A stretch of DNA of 64,000 bases, from contig NZ_FNYY01000009.1 of assembly GCF_900109145.1 (NCBI RefSeq), positions 124,001 to 188,000 on the forward strand, read 5' to 3'. The DNA is from Marinovum algicola (GTDB taxonomy: Bacteria > Pseudomonadota > Alphaproteobacteria > Rhodobacterales > Rhodobacteraceae). The translations under genes were made by a program, and so were the position numbers. Each line of letters begins with the position of its first letter. Positions within the stretch are counted from its first letter, which is position 1. Below the pieces are notes generated by a model. It ran no database searches, was not told where the DNA came from, and worked only from the letters and a program-made list of their open reading frames with translations. This document shows, piece after piece, positions 1 to 7,823 of this stretch.

Positions 1-47
1 GCCATGATGTACTCCAGTACTTGCAAGGTTCGTTCAGTCGGATTCAT
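1..47 (-). CDS. IclR-family regulator, N-terminal fragment (runs off the left edge)
   Basis: Only the first 15 codons lie in the window. They read MNPTERTLQVLEYIM, the amphipathic opening helix typical of IclR-type winged-helix repressors. The ATG at 47-45 is preceded by a purine-rich site (AGGAAATAACG), which supports the start. An inverted repeat at 63-81 sits just upstream and would suit an autoregulatory operator. Target genes cannot be judged because the rest of the gene is missing. Another helix-turn-helix family is possible from so few residues. Confidence 0.45.
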   Translation of the reverse strand, partial: MNPTERTLQVLEYIM

Positions 48-62
48 CTCGTTATTTCCTAT

Positions 63-81
63 TTGGAATTCTGTATTCCAA
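63..81. promoter_or_regulatory. Inverted repeat, candidate operator
   Basis: TTGGAAT and ATTCCAA are perfect 7-base arms separated by TCTGT, ending 16 bases before the start of the partial IclR-like gene. Position and symmetry fit an operator for that regulator; binding is inferred. Confidence 0.45.
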
Positions 82-171
82 TAATGAAATTTATATGACT
101 TATGACGAATCCTGCTCCTGTTGTCAATCCTCGTCCGGCCGGAACAGGATGCGGCGGCAGCGGCCCACGCG

Positions 172-209
172 AAAACAAGCCCCCCCATCGGCCATTCGAT
201 GCGGGGGCT
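172..209 (-). terminator. Intrinsic terminator of the module 1 ABC operon
   Basis: AGCCCCC (178-184) pairs with GGGGGCT (203-209), and an inner CATCG/CGATG stem closes a six-base loop with one mismatch between the two stems. On the minus strand the stem is followed by TTGTTTTC. It lies 36 bases past the stop of the ABC ATPase gene. Confidence 0.75.
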
Positions 210-244
210 CTTGAGGTCAAAGCCGCGGACGCGGGCCCTTTCGG

Positions 245-1327
245 TCAGTCGCGAAGGGCGACACCGGTGTCGGCATCAAAGACGTGCAATTGTGCTGCCG
301 TCAGCGCGATGGCCACCCGATCGCCCTGCACCGGGTGATCGGTGCCGCCGACCCGCGCCAGAAGCCGCGCCTTGCCCACACCGAGGCTGAGCAGCGCATC
401 GGCACCCAGCAGCTCGTCAAGCAGAACTTCGGCCTGATAGTCCAGATCGCCCTGCGGCTGGCCGCCGGCGGTCACGGCGATATGTTCCGGCCGCACGCCG
501 AGCCTGACCTGTCGACGGGCGCCGGCATCGACCGGCAGGGACGGCAGGACGAGGCTGCCGCATTCGGTGATCCAGCGCCCGGTGTCGTCGCGCATCAGAT
601 CGAGGAAGTTCATTGCCGGGCTGCCGATGAAGCCGGCGACGAATTCATCCGCCGGGCGATCATAGACCTCGCGCGGGGTGCCGACCTGTGCCACCACGCC
701 GCCGTTCATGATGACGATCCGGTCGGCCAGGGTCATCGCCTCCACCTGGTCGTGGGTGACATAAACCGAGGTCGCGCCCAGGCGGTCGTGCAGCTCCTGC
801 AATTCCATCCGCATCTTGACGCGCAGCTTGGCATCGAGGTTCGACAGCGGCTCGTCGAACAGGAAGACATCGGGTGTGCGCACGATGGCGCGGCCGATGG
901 CCACCCGCTGGCGCTGGCCACCCGAAAGCGCGGCGGGCTTTCGGTGCAGGTAGTCGGTGAGGCCCAGAAGCTCGGCGGTGCGGCCCACGCGGTCCTGAAT
1001 CTCGGCCGCCGGCACCTTTTGCAGCTTCAGCGCCATGGCCATGTTGTCGAACACCGTCTTGTGCGGATAGAGCGCGTAGTTCTGGAACACCATCGCCACG
1101 CCGCGATCCTTGGGATCGACATCGTTCATCCGCGTGCCGCCGATCATCAGATCGCCCTTCGTAATGCTTTCCAGCCCGGCGATCATCCTGAGCGTCGTGG
1201 ATTTGCCGCAGCCCGAGGGCCCCAGCAGGACCAGGAACTCTCCCTCGCGGATTGTCAGGTCGAATTGTTGCACGGCCTCGACGCTGCCATAGGATTTGCC
1301 GATACGGTCCAGTTTCACTTCGGTCAT
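245..1327 (-). CDS. ABC sugar importer ATP-binding protein (CUT1, MalK/UgpC type), module 1
   Basis: This 360-residue cytoplasmic ATPase powers a carbohydrate importer. Walker [10 protein letters not shown] is at 36-44, the Q-loop at about 82, the signature LSGGQ at 134-138, Walker B with DEP at about 154-160 and the switch histidine at 192. The C-terminal third is the OB-fold (TOBE) region of MalK-type subunits. It is the last gene of the minus-strand run regulator, binding protein, two permeases, ATPase, and is followed by a clear terminator. Full length for the family. The paralogue at 12348-13412 aligns almost without gaps in the ATPase core. The substrate is inferred from the neighbouring sulfatase as a sulfated sugar or oligosaccharide. 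Confidence 0.93.
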   Translation of the reverse strand: MTEVKLDRIGKSYGSVEAVQQFDLTIREGEFLVLLGPSGCGKSTTLRMIAGLESITKGDLMIGGTRMNDVDPKDRGVAMVFQNYALYPHKTVFDNMAMALKLQKVPAAEIQDRVGRTAELLGLTDYLHRKPAALSGGQRQRVAIGRAIVRTPDVFLFDEPLSNLDAKLRVKMRMELQELHDRLGATSVYVTHDQVEAMTLADRIVIMNGGVVAQVGTPREVYDRPADEFVAGFIGSPAMNFLDLMRDDTGRWITECGSLVLPSLPVDAGARRQVRLGVRPEHIAVTAGGQPQGDLDYQAEVLLDELLGADALLSLGVGKARLLARVGGTDHPVQGDRVAIALTAAQLHVFDADTGVALRD

Positions 1328-1337
1328 TGTCAGGGTC

Positions 1338-2162
1338 TCACTTGCCTGCGCCAGCGGTCAGCCCGCCGACGATCTGTTTCTGGAAGATGGCGGTGATGAT
1401 CAGGATCGGCACGATGGCGATCACCGTCGCGGTCGAGATCGTCTCCCACGGAAAGGCGTATTCGCCGGGGTAGAGCGAGATGCCCACCGGCGCGGTGCGC
1501 ATCGCGTTCTGGGTCATCAGCACCAGCGCCAGCGGAAATTCGTTCCACGAGAAGATGAAGACGATCAGCCCGGTCGCCACGAAGCCGGGCCAGGACAGCG
1601 GGATCACGATCGACCAGAAGATGCGGAAGAAGCCCATGCCGTCCATCCGCGCGGCCTCTTCGATTTCGGGCGGCAGCGTGGCGAAATAGCTGGCCAGCAT
1701 CCAGACTGTGAAGGGCAGGAACAACCCGGTGTGGGCGATGATCAGCCCGGTGTAGGTGTTGAGCAGCCCGAGGTTCAGGAAGGTCTGGAACAGCGACGGC
1801 AGCAGCGACACCGGTGGGAACATCGACACCGCGAGGATGAAGACCATCAGCACACCCGCGCGCCGCATCCCCAGCCGCGACAGCGCATAGCCCGCCATGC
1901 CGCCGAAGCTCAGCGCCACCACGGTGCAGCCGAGCGCCACGATGAAGGAGTTCAGCACGTAGAGCAGCAGCTCCGGCGAATTGGTGAAGATGTTGATGTA
2001 GTTCTTGAGCGTGAAGGGATCGGGCAGGTACTGCGGCGGCCAGGCATAGATGCCCTCGGTCGTTTTCAACGAGGTCAGCACCAGCCAGATGATCGGCAGG
2101 AAGGAGATCACCACCGACAGGATCACCAGCGCATAGAGGCCGAAACGGGGACGTTTGGTCAT
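1338..2162 (-). CDS. ABC sugar importer permease, MalG type, module 1
   Basis: This is a 274-residue inner-membrane protein with about six hydrophobic spans. The EAA loop that docks the ATPase is visible as EEAARMDGMG followed by the conserved PLSWPG turn. Length and the NEFPLALVL stretch after the EAA loop fit the MalG/CUT1 group. It lies between the MalF-type permease (4-base gap) and the ATPase (10-base gap), so the three are almost certainly cotranscribed. It forms a heterodimeric pore with the upstream gene product. Confidence 0.92.
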   Translation of the reverse strand: MTKRPRFGLYALVILSVVISFLPIIWLVLTSLKTTEGIYAWPPQYLPDPFTLKNYINIFTNSPELLLYVLNSFIVALGCTVVALSFGGMAGYALSRLGMRRAGVLMVFILAVSMFPPVSLLPSLFQTFLNLGLLNTYTGLIIAHTGLFLPFTVWMLASYFATLPPEIEEAARMDGMGFFRIFWSIVIPLSWPGFVATGLIVFIFSWNEFPLALVLMTQNAMRTAPVGISLYPGEYAFPWETISTATVIAIVPILIITAIFQKQIVGGLTAGAGK

Positions 2163-2166
2163 GGCG

Positions 2167-3060
2167 TCAGTCCTTGTTCCGCAGGGTGAGGATGTAGAGC
2201 AGGCTCATGGCGAAGATCACCAGAAACTGCACCACGACGATGGCGGCGCCGTAGTTGAACTCGATGAAGTCGAAGATCACCTTGTAGGCGTAAAGCGACA
2301 GGCTCTCGGTGGCGGTCACCGGGCCGCCGTCGGTCAGGTTGAAGGGCAGTTCAAACGTCCGCAGGGCATCCATCGACCGCACGATCAGCGCCACCAGGAT
2401 CGGCCCTTTCAACAGCGGCAGGGTGATCTCGCGGAACTCCTGCCAGCGGGTCATGCCATCCATGCGGCCCGCTTCATAAAGCTCGCGCGGGATCGATTGC
2501 AGCCCGGCGAGGATGATCAGCGCCATGAAACTGGAGGTTTTCCAGACCGCGACGACAACCATCGACCCCATGGCCAGGGTCTCGTCGCCCAGCCAGTTGA
2601 TCGGCCGATCCACGATCCCGCTTTGCAGGGCGGCGGCATTGAACAACCCGTAATCGGTGTTGTACATCCAGCGCCACATCAGCGTGTTCAGCGCCGTGGG
2701 CAGCGCCCAGGGAAACAGCACCGCCAGCCGGGCGATGCCCTTGAAGCGGAAATGTTCGTTCAGCAGCACCGCCAGCCCGATGCCCATCGCCAGCTCCAGC
2801 GGGATCGACAGACCGGTGAACACCAGCGTCACCCAAAGCGAATTCCAGAACCGTTCGTTGCCGGCCAGGGTGGCGTAATGCTTGAGGCCGACGAAGCTGT
2901 AGGGTTCTGACCCGTCGATACTGGACTGGCCAAAGCTCAGAACGATGGATTGCAGGATCGGATAGACGAGGATCGCAATGATCACGGCCATCGTCGGGGT
3001 GATAAAGGCCATGCCCGTCAGGTGCCTGCGCCTGTCGAGCGGGGAAGTCATGTTTGTCAT
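2167..3060 (-). CDS. ABC sugar importer permease, MalF type, module 1
   Basis: This 297-residue membrane protein has about six spans and the EAA-loop sequence YEAGRMDGMTRWQEF, followed by ITLPLLKGP, diagnostic of CUT1 permeases. A short basic N-terminus (LDRRRHL) precedes the first span. It sits 4 bases upstream of the MalG-type permease and about 80 bases after the binding-protein gene, as in most CUT1 operons. It lacks the large periplasmic loop of E. coli MalF, which is normal for short MalF homologues. Confidence 0.92.
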   Translation of the reverse strand: MTNMTSPLDRRRHLTGMAFITPTMAVIIAILVYPILQSIVLSFGQSSIDGSEPYSFVGLKHYATLAGNERFWNSLWVTLVFTGLSIPLELAMGIGLAVLLNEHFRFKGIARLAVLFPWALPTALNTLMWRWMYNTDYGLFNAAALQSGIVDRPINWLGDETLAMGSMVVVAVWKTSSFMALIILAGLQSIPRELYEAGRMDGMTRWQEFREITLPLLKGPILVALIVRSMDALRTFELPFNLTDGGPVTATESLSLYAYKVIFDFIEFNYGAAIVVVQFLVIFAMSLLYILTLRNKD

Positions 3061-3140
3061 GGGTCCACCGTGGGGGGTGTCAAAGGTCTGCCCGGCGACG
3101 GGACGCCGCCGGGAGAGGAGGTGCCGGGAATGTCCGGCTC

Positions 3141-4397
3141 TTACTCGGACAGAAGCGCGTCAAGCTGCGCCTGCGCGTCGTTCAGCGCCTCTTCCACCGT
3201 TTTCTGCCGGTGCAGGGCATTGGTGATCTCGAGCTGCATGATCTCCGACACGCGGGGATACTTGCTGCCCGATCCGGCAGAGGGGCGCACCACGCCGTAA
3301 TCGTAGTTCTTGCCGAATTTCGCCAGCACCGCGTTGCCCTTCATCGCGTCGTTGTCATAGATGCCGGGGATGGTCGGGGCGCGGTTGTCTTCGACCGCGG
3401 CGGTCAGCTGTTGCTCCTGGGCGGTGAAATGCGCCAGGAAGTCCGCTGCGGCCTCTTTGTTGTCCGAGTTCGGATTGATGCCCAGGAACCAGCCACCCAT
3501 GGTGGTGGAATTGGCATCCTCGTGGCCCTCGAAATAGGGCACGCGGGTGAAGTCGAACTTGCCGGCGACGGGACTGTTGTCGGCGCTCAGCGGCGCGTGC
3601 ACGAAATCCTGCACCATGAGGAAGGCGGCGCGACCCTGCTGGAACAGGGTGCGGGCGTCGTCGGGGCGGGCGTTGAGGATCGAATCCGGGGTGATCCGGT
3701 GTTCGTGCAGCAGATCGACCATGAATTGCGTCGCCTCGATATTGGCGGGCGAATTCACCGCGACATTGCCCTCGGCATCATAGAAGCCGCCGCCATTGCC
3801 ATTGGCAAAGGCCAGCCAGTTCATGAACAGACCTTCGATCTTGGCCCACATCGAGACAAAACCGTAAAGCTGCGGATTGCCTTCGCCCTCGGTGATGGTC
3901 TGCGAGGCGGCCAGCACCTCTTCCCAGGTCTGCGGCACGTCGAGGCCGTATTTTTCAAGCAGGTCGGTGCGATAGAAGAAATGGATGCCATCGGCGTAAA
4001 GCGGCAGCGCATGCACCTCGCCATCGACGGTCGAGGCTGCCAGTAGCGAGGGGTTGAAAGCGTCGATAGTGGCCTCGTCGAGCAACCCGTTCAGCGGCTC
4101 GAGCCAGCCACGCTGAGCAAATTCGCCGGCCCAGATCACATCCACCGCATAGATATCCGGTGTCGGGCTCTTGGCGGTCAGGCCGGTGACATAAAGCTTG
4201 CGGGTCTCGCCCGGCACGTCGGACACCTTGTTCCATTCGATGCTGACATCGGGGTTTTCCGCCGCGTAGCGTTCGATATTGCGCTCGACCGCCGGTCCGT
4301 AGCCGCGCGATCCGATGGATAGCACAAGCTCCTGTGCAAAGCCGGGCAGCGCGGTCAGGGCCGCTGCGGTGGCCAAGGCTGATATGGTGAATTTCAT
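3141..4397 (-). CDS. Extracellular solute-binding protein, family 1, module 1
   Basis: This 418-residue periplasmic protein begins with a Sec signal peptide (basic MKF, hydrophobic stretch, likely cleavage near PGFA-QE). The mature part has the two-lobed family 1 architecture, with the recognisable pattern ...YRTDLLEKYGLDVPQTWEE at about 140-160. There is no lipobox cysteine, so it should be soluble. It lies 28 bases downstream of the IclR regulator and upstream of the permeases. It determines importer specificity, which cannot be read from sequence alone. The sulfatase and mutarotase-like genes next door suggest a sulfated carbohydrate. Confidence 0.9.
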   Translation of the reverse strand: MKFTISALATAAALTALPGFAQELVLSIGSRGYGPAVERNIERYAAENPDVSIEWNKVSDVPGETRKLYVTGLTAKSPTPDIYAVDVIWAGEFAQRGWLEPLNGLLDEATIDAFNPSLLAASTVDGEVHALPLYADGIHFFYRTDLLEKYGLDVPQTWEEVLAASQTITEGEGNPQLYGFVSMWAKIEGLFMNWLAFANGNGGGFYDAEGNVAVNSPANIEATQFMVDLLHEHRITPDSILNARPDDARTLFQQGRAAFLMVQDFVHAPLSADNSPVAGKFDFTRVPYFEGHEDANSTTMGGWFLGINPNSDNKEAAADFLAHFTAQEQQLTAAVEDNRAPTIPGIYDNDAMKGNAVLAKFGKNYDYGVVRPSAGSGSKYPRVSEIMQLEITNALHRQKTVEEALNDAQAQLDALLSE

Positions 4398-4425
4398 GGT
4401 GTCCTCCCTATGATTGACTTGCGTC

Positions 4426-5193
4426 TCAGCCGGTTCTGGCCGGATCCGAGAACGCGCTTTCGATTGCGGATTTCCGGGCCATCAGATGGCCGCGCACATT
4501 GGCGACATGCTGCGCCTCGTCACGCACCGGTGTCGCCGCTTCGGCCACGGTCAGCAGGCAGACCATGCCGCCGCCCGGCCCGTGGATGGCAACGCAGTAG
4601 CGGCGGATGCCCTTGGCGTTACCCATCATGTCGTATTGCATCTCTGCCGGATCGACGGCGGCGATCATCGCGCGCGCCTCGGCCCAGTCCAGCGACCGCC
4701 GGTCCACCCCGGCGGTATAGAACGCGCCGGTGTCCCAGGATTTTTCCAGCGTCTCGACCGGCCGATGCGCCAGCGCCAGCCGCGAGATGGAATCGAGTTC
4801 ATAGGCGCCGCGCATGAAGCCCGGAAAGGCCCGCAGGCGGATGGCCTGATCGGGGTGCTGCTGCACGATATGCCACAGCATGTTGTGGCCGCTCAGCACC
4901 ACGACCTCGGCCGCAACGGTCAGCCGGTCGCTCAGAAGCGCGCAGGCATCGGCCAGCATTTCCGGCTCGAGTCCGGGGCAATGCAGCCGCCGCTGAAAGC
5001 TGAAATTGGCCATGATCTTGCGGCTGGCGCTGCGGTGCACAAGGCCCAACTCCTGCAATTCGGTGATGATTCGATACCCCGTCGAGGCCGGCAACCCCGA
5101 GCGTTCGACGACCTCTTGCGCGCTTAAACCATCGGCTTCGGGGCCGGTCAGGGCCTCCAGGATCGCGATCACTCTGCTTGATGTTCCGGACAT
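4426..5193 (-). CDS. IclR-family transcriptional regulator, module 1
   Basis: This 255-residue protein has an N-terminal winged helix (about 1-65, with ...RSGLPASTGYRIITELQELGLV as the recognition region) and an IclR effector domain (about 75-245). It is the first gene of the ABC operon and divergent from the sulfatase gene, so it is well placed to control both. The 89-base divergent region contains the palindrome at 5240-5254. The effector is unknown; by analogy with sugar-acid IclR regulators it would be the imported sugar or an intermediate. Confidence 0.88.
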   Translation of the reverse strand: MSGTSSRVIAILEALTGPEADGLSAQEVVERSGLPASTGYRIITELQELGLVHRSASRKIMANFSFQRRLHCPGLEPEMLADACALLSDRLTVAAEVVVLSGHNMLWHIVQQHPDQAIRLRAFPGFMRGAYELDSISRLALAHRPVETLEKSWDTGAFYTAGVDRRSLDWAEARAMIAAVDPAEMQYDMMGNAKGIRRYCVAIHGPGGGMVCLLTVAEAATPVRDEAQHVANVRGHLMARKSAIESAFSDPARTG

Positions 5194-5239
5194 TCTTGAT
5201 TCCTATATCTGGGTTTGTTATTACCACATTTGAGAAAAC

Positions 5240-5254
5240 GGTCAACAGTTGACC
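5240..5254. promoter_or_regulatory. Palindromic operator in the iclR/sulfatase divergent region
   Basis: GGTCAAC and GTTGACC are perfect arms around a single A. It is 28 bases before the sulfatase GTG and 46 bases before the regulator ATG. It is the strongest symmetry in the region and the obvious binding site for the module 1 IclR protein. Binding is inferred. Confidence 0.55.
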
Positions 5255-5282
5255 TGAAAGACGCTTAGGGACGGAGCCACAC

Positions 5283-6827
5283 GTGAGACCGAATATCCTT
5301 TTTATCATGTCCGACGATCATGCCTCCAAGGCGATTTCCGCTTATGGCCACGGCATCAACCAGACCCCCGGCATCGACCGAATCGCCAATGAGGGGATGC
5401 GGCTGGATCATTGCTACGTGACCAATTCGATCTGCACGCCGTCGCGCGCGGCGATCCTGACCGGCACCTACAACCACGTGAACGGCGTCACCACGCTCGA
5501 CACCCATATCGACAACCGCTGGCCGAACGTGGCCAAACATCTGGCGCAATCGGGGTATCAGACCGCGATGGTGGGCAAATGGCATCTGGGCGAAGGCAAG
5601 CCGCATGAACCCACCGGCTTCGACTATTGGTCGGTGTTGCCGGGCCAGGGCGATTATTTCGACCCGCTGATGATCGAAATGGGCGAGGAACGGACCGAGC
5701 CGGGCTATGTCACCGATATCATTACCGACAAGAGCCTGAACTGGCTGAAAGAGCGCGACAGGGATCGGCCATTCTTCCTGATGTGCCATCACAAGGCCCC
5801 GCATCGCAATTTCGAACCCCATCCGCGCGACCGCGACATGTTCGACGGCCGGGATATCAAGGTGCCGGTCACCTATAATGATGATTATGTTAATCGCGCC
5901 CGTGCCGCCAAAGAGGCCCGGATGCGGGTGCGGATGGATCTGAAATACGCCGATCTCGGGCTGATCCAGCCCGAAGGCGGCGCCGAGGTGGGCGAACGCT
6001 GCACCCCCGGCGATGTCGACCGGCGTGTGCCGCATCCCGAAGATCCGCGCGGGCTGGTTCTGATCGACCGGCACAGTGGCGAGAACTTCACCTTCGAGAC
6101 GGAAGAGGAGCTCGCCCTGTTCAAGTACCAGCGCTACATGAAACGCTATCTGGCGACGATCCACGCGGTCGATGAAAACGTGGCCCGCATGCTCGACTGG
6201 CTGGACGCAGAGGGTTTGGCCGAGAACACCATCGTCATCTATACCTCCGATCAGGGCTTCTTTCTTGGCGAACACGGCTGGTTCGACAAACGTTTCATGT
6301 ACGAGGAGTCGCTGCAAATGCCCTTCCTCATCCGCTACCCGAAGGCCATCGCCCCCGGCAGCGTGGCCAAGGCGATCGCCACCAACGTCGATTTCGCCCC
6401 CACCTTCCTCGATTATGCCGGCCTGCCGGTGCCGAGCTATATGCAGGGCCGGTCGATGCGCCCGGTGCTGGAACGGGACGCGCCCGAGGATTGGCCCGAC
6501 AGCGCCTATCACCGCTACTGGATGCACAAGGACGAACATCACAACGCCTGGGCGCATTACGGGCTGCGCAGCCATCGCTACAAGCTGATCTACTGGTACA
6601 ATTCCGATCTCGGCCAGCCCGGCGCCCATGGCCCCGACGAGCCGCCGGAATGGGAGCTGTTCGATTGCGAGACCGACCCGCTGGAACTGGTCAACGTGGC
6701 GGATGATCCGGACTATGCCGATGTCTTCGACGAGATGCTGGCGCAGCTTGATGCCCGCATGGCCCAGATCGGCGATGTCCCCGAACATGACAGCAGCGCC
6801 GCGCGATCCGCGCGCAGGGCCGCCTGA
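5283..6827 (+). CDS. Cytoplasmic type I sulfatase, module 1
   Basis: This 514-residue sulfatase of the alkaline-phosphatase superfamily removes sulfate esters. The formylglycine motif is complete: C51-T-P-S-R followed by AAILTG. N-terminal metal ligands appear in SDDH (10-13), the GKWHLGE segment at about 98, and the second metal cluster in YTSDQGFFLGEHGW. The GTG start has an upstream CGGAG site, and the protein begins directly with the first core strand (MRPNILFIMSDD), so there is no signal peptide and action should be cytoplasmic after import. The stop codon directly abuts the ATG of the DUF4432 gene, suggesting coupled translation. Substrate unknown. A maturation enzyme (FGE or anSME) is needed and is not in the window. 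Confidence 0.9.
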   Translation: MRPNILFIMSDDHASKAISAYGHGINQTPGIDRIANEGMRLDHCYVTNSICTPSRAAILTGTYNHVNGVTTLDTHIDNRWPNVAKHLAQSGYQTAMVGKWHLGEGKPHEPTGFDYWSVLPGQGDYFDPLMIEMGEERTEPGYVTDIITDKSLNWLKERDRDRPFFLMCHHKAPHRNFEPHPRDRDMFDGRDIKVPVTYNDDYVNRARAAKEARMRVRMDLKYADLGLIQPEGGAEVGERCTPGDVDRRVPHPEDPRGLVLIDRHSGENFTFETEEELALFKYQRYMKRYLATIHAVDENVARMLDWLDAEGLAENTIVIYTSDQGFFLGEHGWFDKRFMYEESLQMPFLIRYPKAIAPGSVAKAIATNVDFAPTFLDYAGLPVPSYMQGRSMRPVLERDAPEDWPDSAYHRYWMHKDEHHNAWAHYGLRSHRYKLIYWYNSDLGQPGAHGPDEPPEWELFDCETDPLELVNVADDPDYADVFDEMLAQLDARMAQIGDVPEHDSSAARSARRAA

Positions 6828-7772
6828 ATGACGGGCCCGGCGCCCCTGCCCGGCCTGCTGCGGCCGGCGCGGCATCGCCTGTCCGAGTTGGTGGGCGATC
6901 TGCGGCAACTGGCGTCGGTGCAGCGAATTGCCCTGCGCGACGGCCCCGACCGGGGCCTGCCGCTGCTGGCCTTTTCCACCGGCGGGGGCCTCGATTTCCA
7001 GATCAAGGAAAATGGCACGCTGGACATTCGCAGCCTGCACTTTCGTGGCCGTCCCGTCGGCTGGCAGCATCCGGCGGGCGAGCCGGGAAATCGCGAGCGC
7101 GCCTTGACCGGTTTCCTTGTGACCTGCGGGCTGGAAAACGTGCGCGCGCCGCGCGCCGGCCTGGCGCAACATGGCTCTCTGGCCATGTCACCGGTGCGTG
7201 TCACCGGCGTGGGCGAAGATTGGGCCGCCGCGCAACCGCAGCTTTTCGTCGAAGGCGAAATCATCCAGCCCCAACCCAATGGCGCCGTGTTCCGCCTGCA
7301 CCGCCGGATCACCGCACCAATCGGCGCGGCCCGTCTGACGATCAGCGACCGGATCGAAAACATCTCGGCCACGGCGGCCGAGATGATGATCCTCTATCAT
7401 CTCAATTTCGGCTTTCCCGTGGTGCAGCCGGGCTGCACGGTTGCTTTGGGTGCCCGCCGGATTGTCGAAATCGCGGACAGCGAGATCACCTCGGCACCCG
7501 GCGCACCAGAGTGCCACCCGGTGGATCCGGCGGCGCAGGTCCGGTTGATCCGCCCGGCCAGCGCGGACTGGCCCGGGCTTGACATCAGGCTCGAATTCGA
7601 CGGCGCCTCGCTGCCCTATCTGCAAACCTGGCGTGATGCCCGCGCGGGCCGCAACATCCTTGCACTCGAGCCGTGCAATTGCGCGCTTCTGGCCGATGGC
7701 ACCAGCGGCCCCGGCCCGACCCTGCGGCCCGGCGCGCATTGGCATGGGCAGCTGTCCATGACCTTCGCCTGA
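6828..7772 (+). CDS. DUF4432 / aldose-1-epimerase-like protein, module 1
   Basis: This 314-residue protein has the galactose-mutarotase-like pattern of the DUF4432 family: a stretch of beta strands, the block SLHFRGRPVGWQHPAG at about 69-84, FLVTCGLENVR at about 97, and the closing [18 protein letters not shown] near 277. It probably interconverts anomers of the imported or desulfated sugar in the cytoplasm, but the family has no firm general activity, so this is inference. It is translationally adjacent to the sulfatase and has a paralogue at 13414-14340 that also overlaps a sulfatase gene. The repeated pairing suggests the two act on the same molecule. Confidence 0.75.
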   Translation: MTGPAPLPGLLRPARHRLSELVGDLRQLASVQRIALRDGPDRGLPLLAFSTGGGLDFQIKENGTLDIRSLHFRGRPVGWQHPAGEPGNRERALTGFLVTCGLENVRAPRAGLAQHGSLAMSPVRVTGVGEDWAAAQPQLFVEGEIIQPQPNGAVFRLHRRITAPIGAARLTISDRIENISATAAEMMILYHLNFGFPVVQPGCTVALGARRIVEIADSEITSAPGAPECHPVDPAAQVRLIRPASADWPGLDIRLEFDGASLPYLQTWRDARAGRNILALEPCNCALLADGTSGPGPTLRPGAHWHGQLSMTFA

Positions 7773-7781
7773 AAGTCGCGG

Positions 7782-7815
7782 CCCTTTCCGCCAGCACCTG
7801 GAGCCGCGGAAAGGG
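7782..7815. terminator. Hairpin between convergent genes
   Basis: CCCTTTCCGC (7782-7791) and GCGGAAAGGG (7806-7815) form a perfect 10-pair stem with a 14-base loop. It lies in the 51-base gap between the converging DUF4432 and KGSADH genes. No T-run follows on either strand, so it is a weak or Rho-assisted bidirectional terminator. Confidence 0.5.
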
Positions 7816-7823
7816 TGCCGGGC

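Noticed and set aside
102-390. Small plus-strand frames near the left edge
   Set aside because: They overlap the minus-strand terminator and the ATPase end, lack ribosome sites, and have no family pattern.
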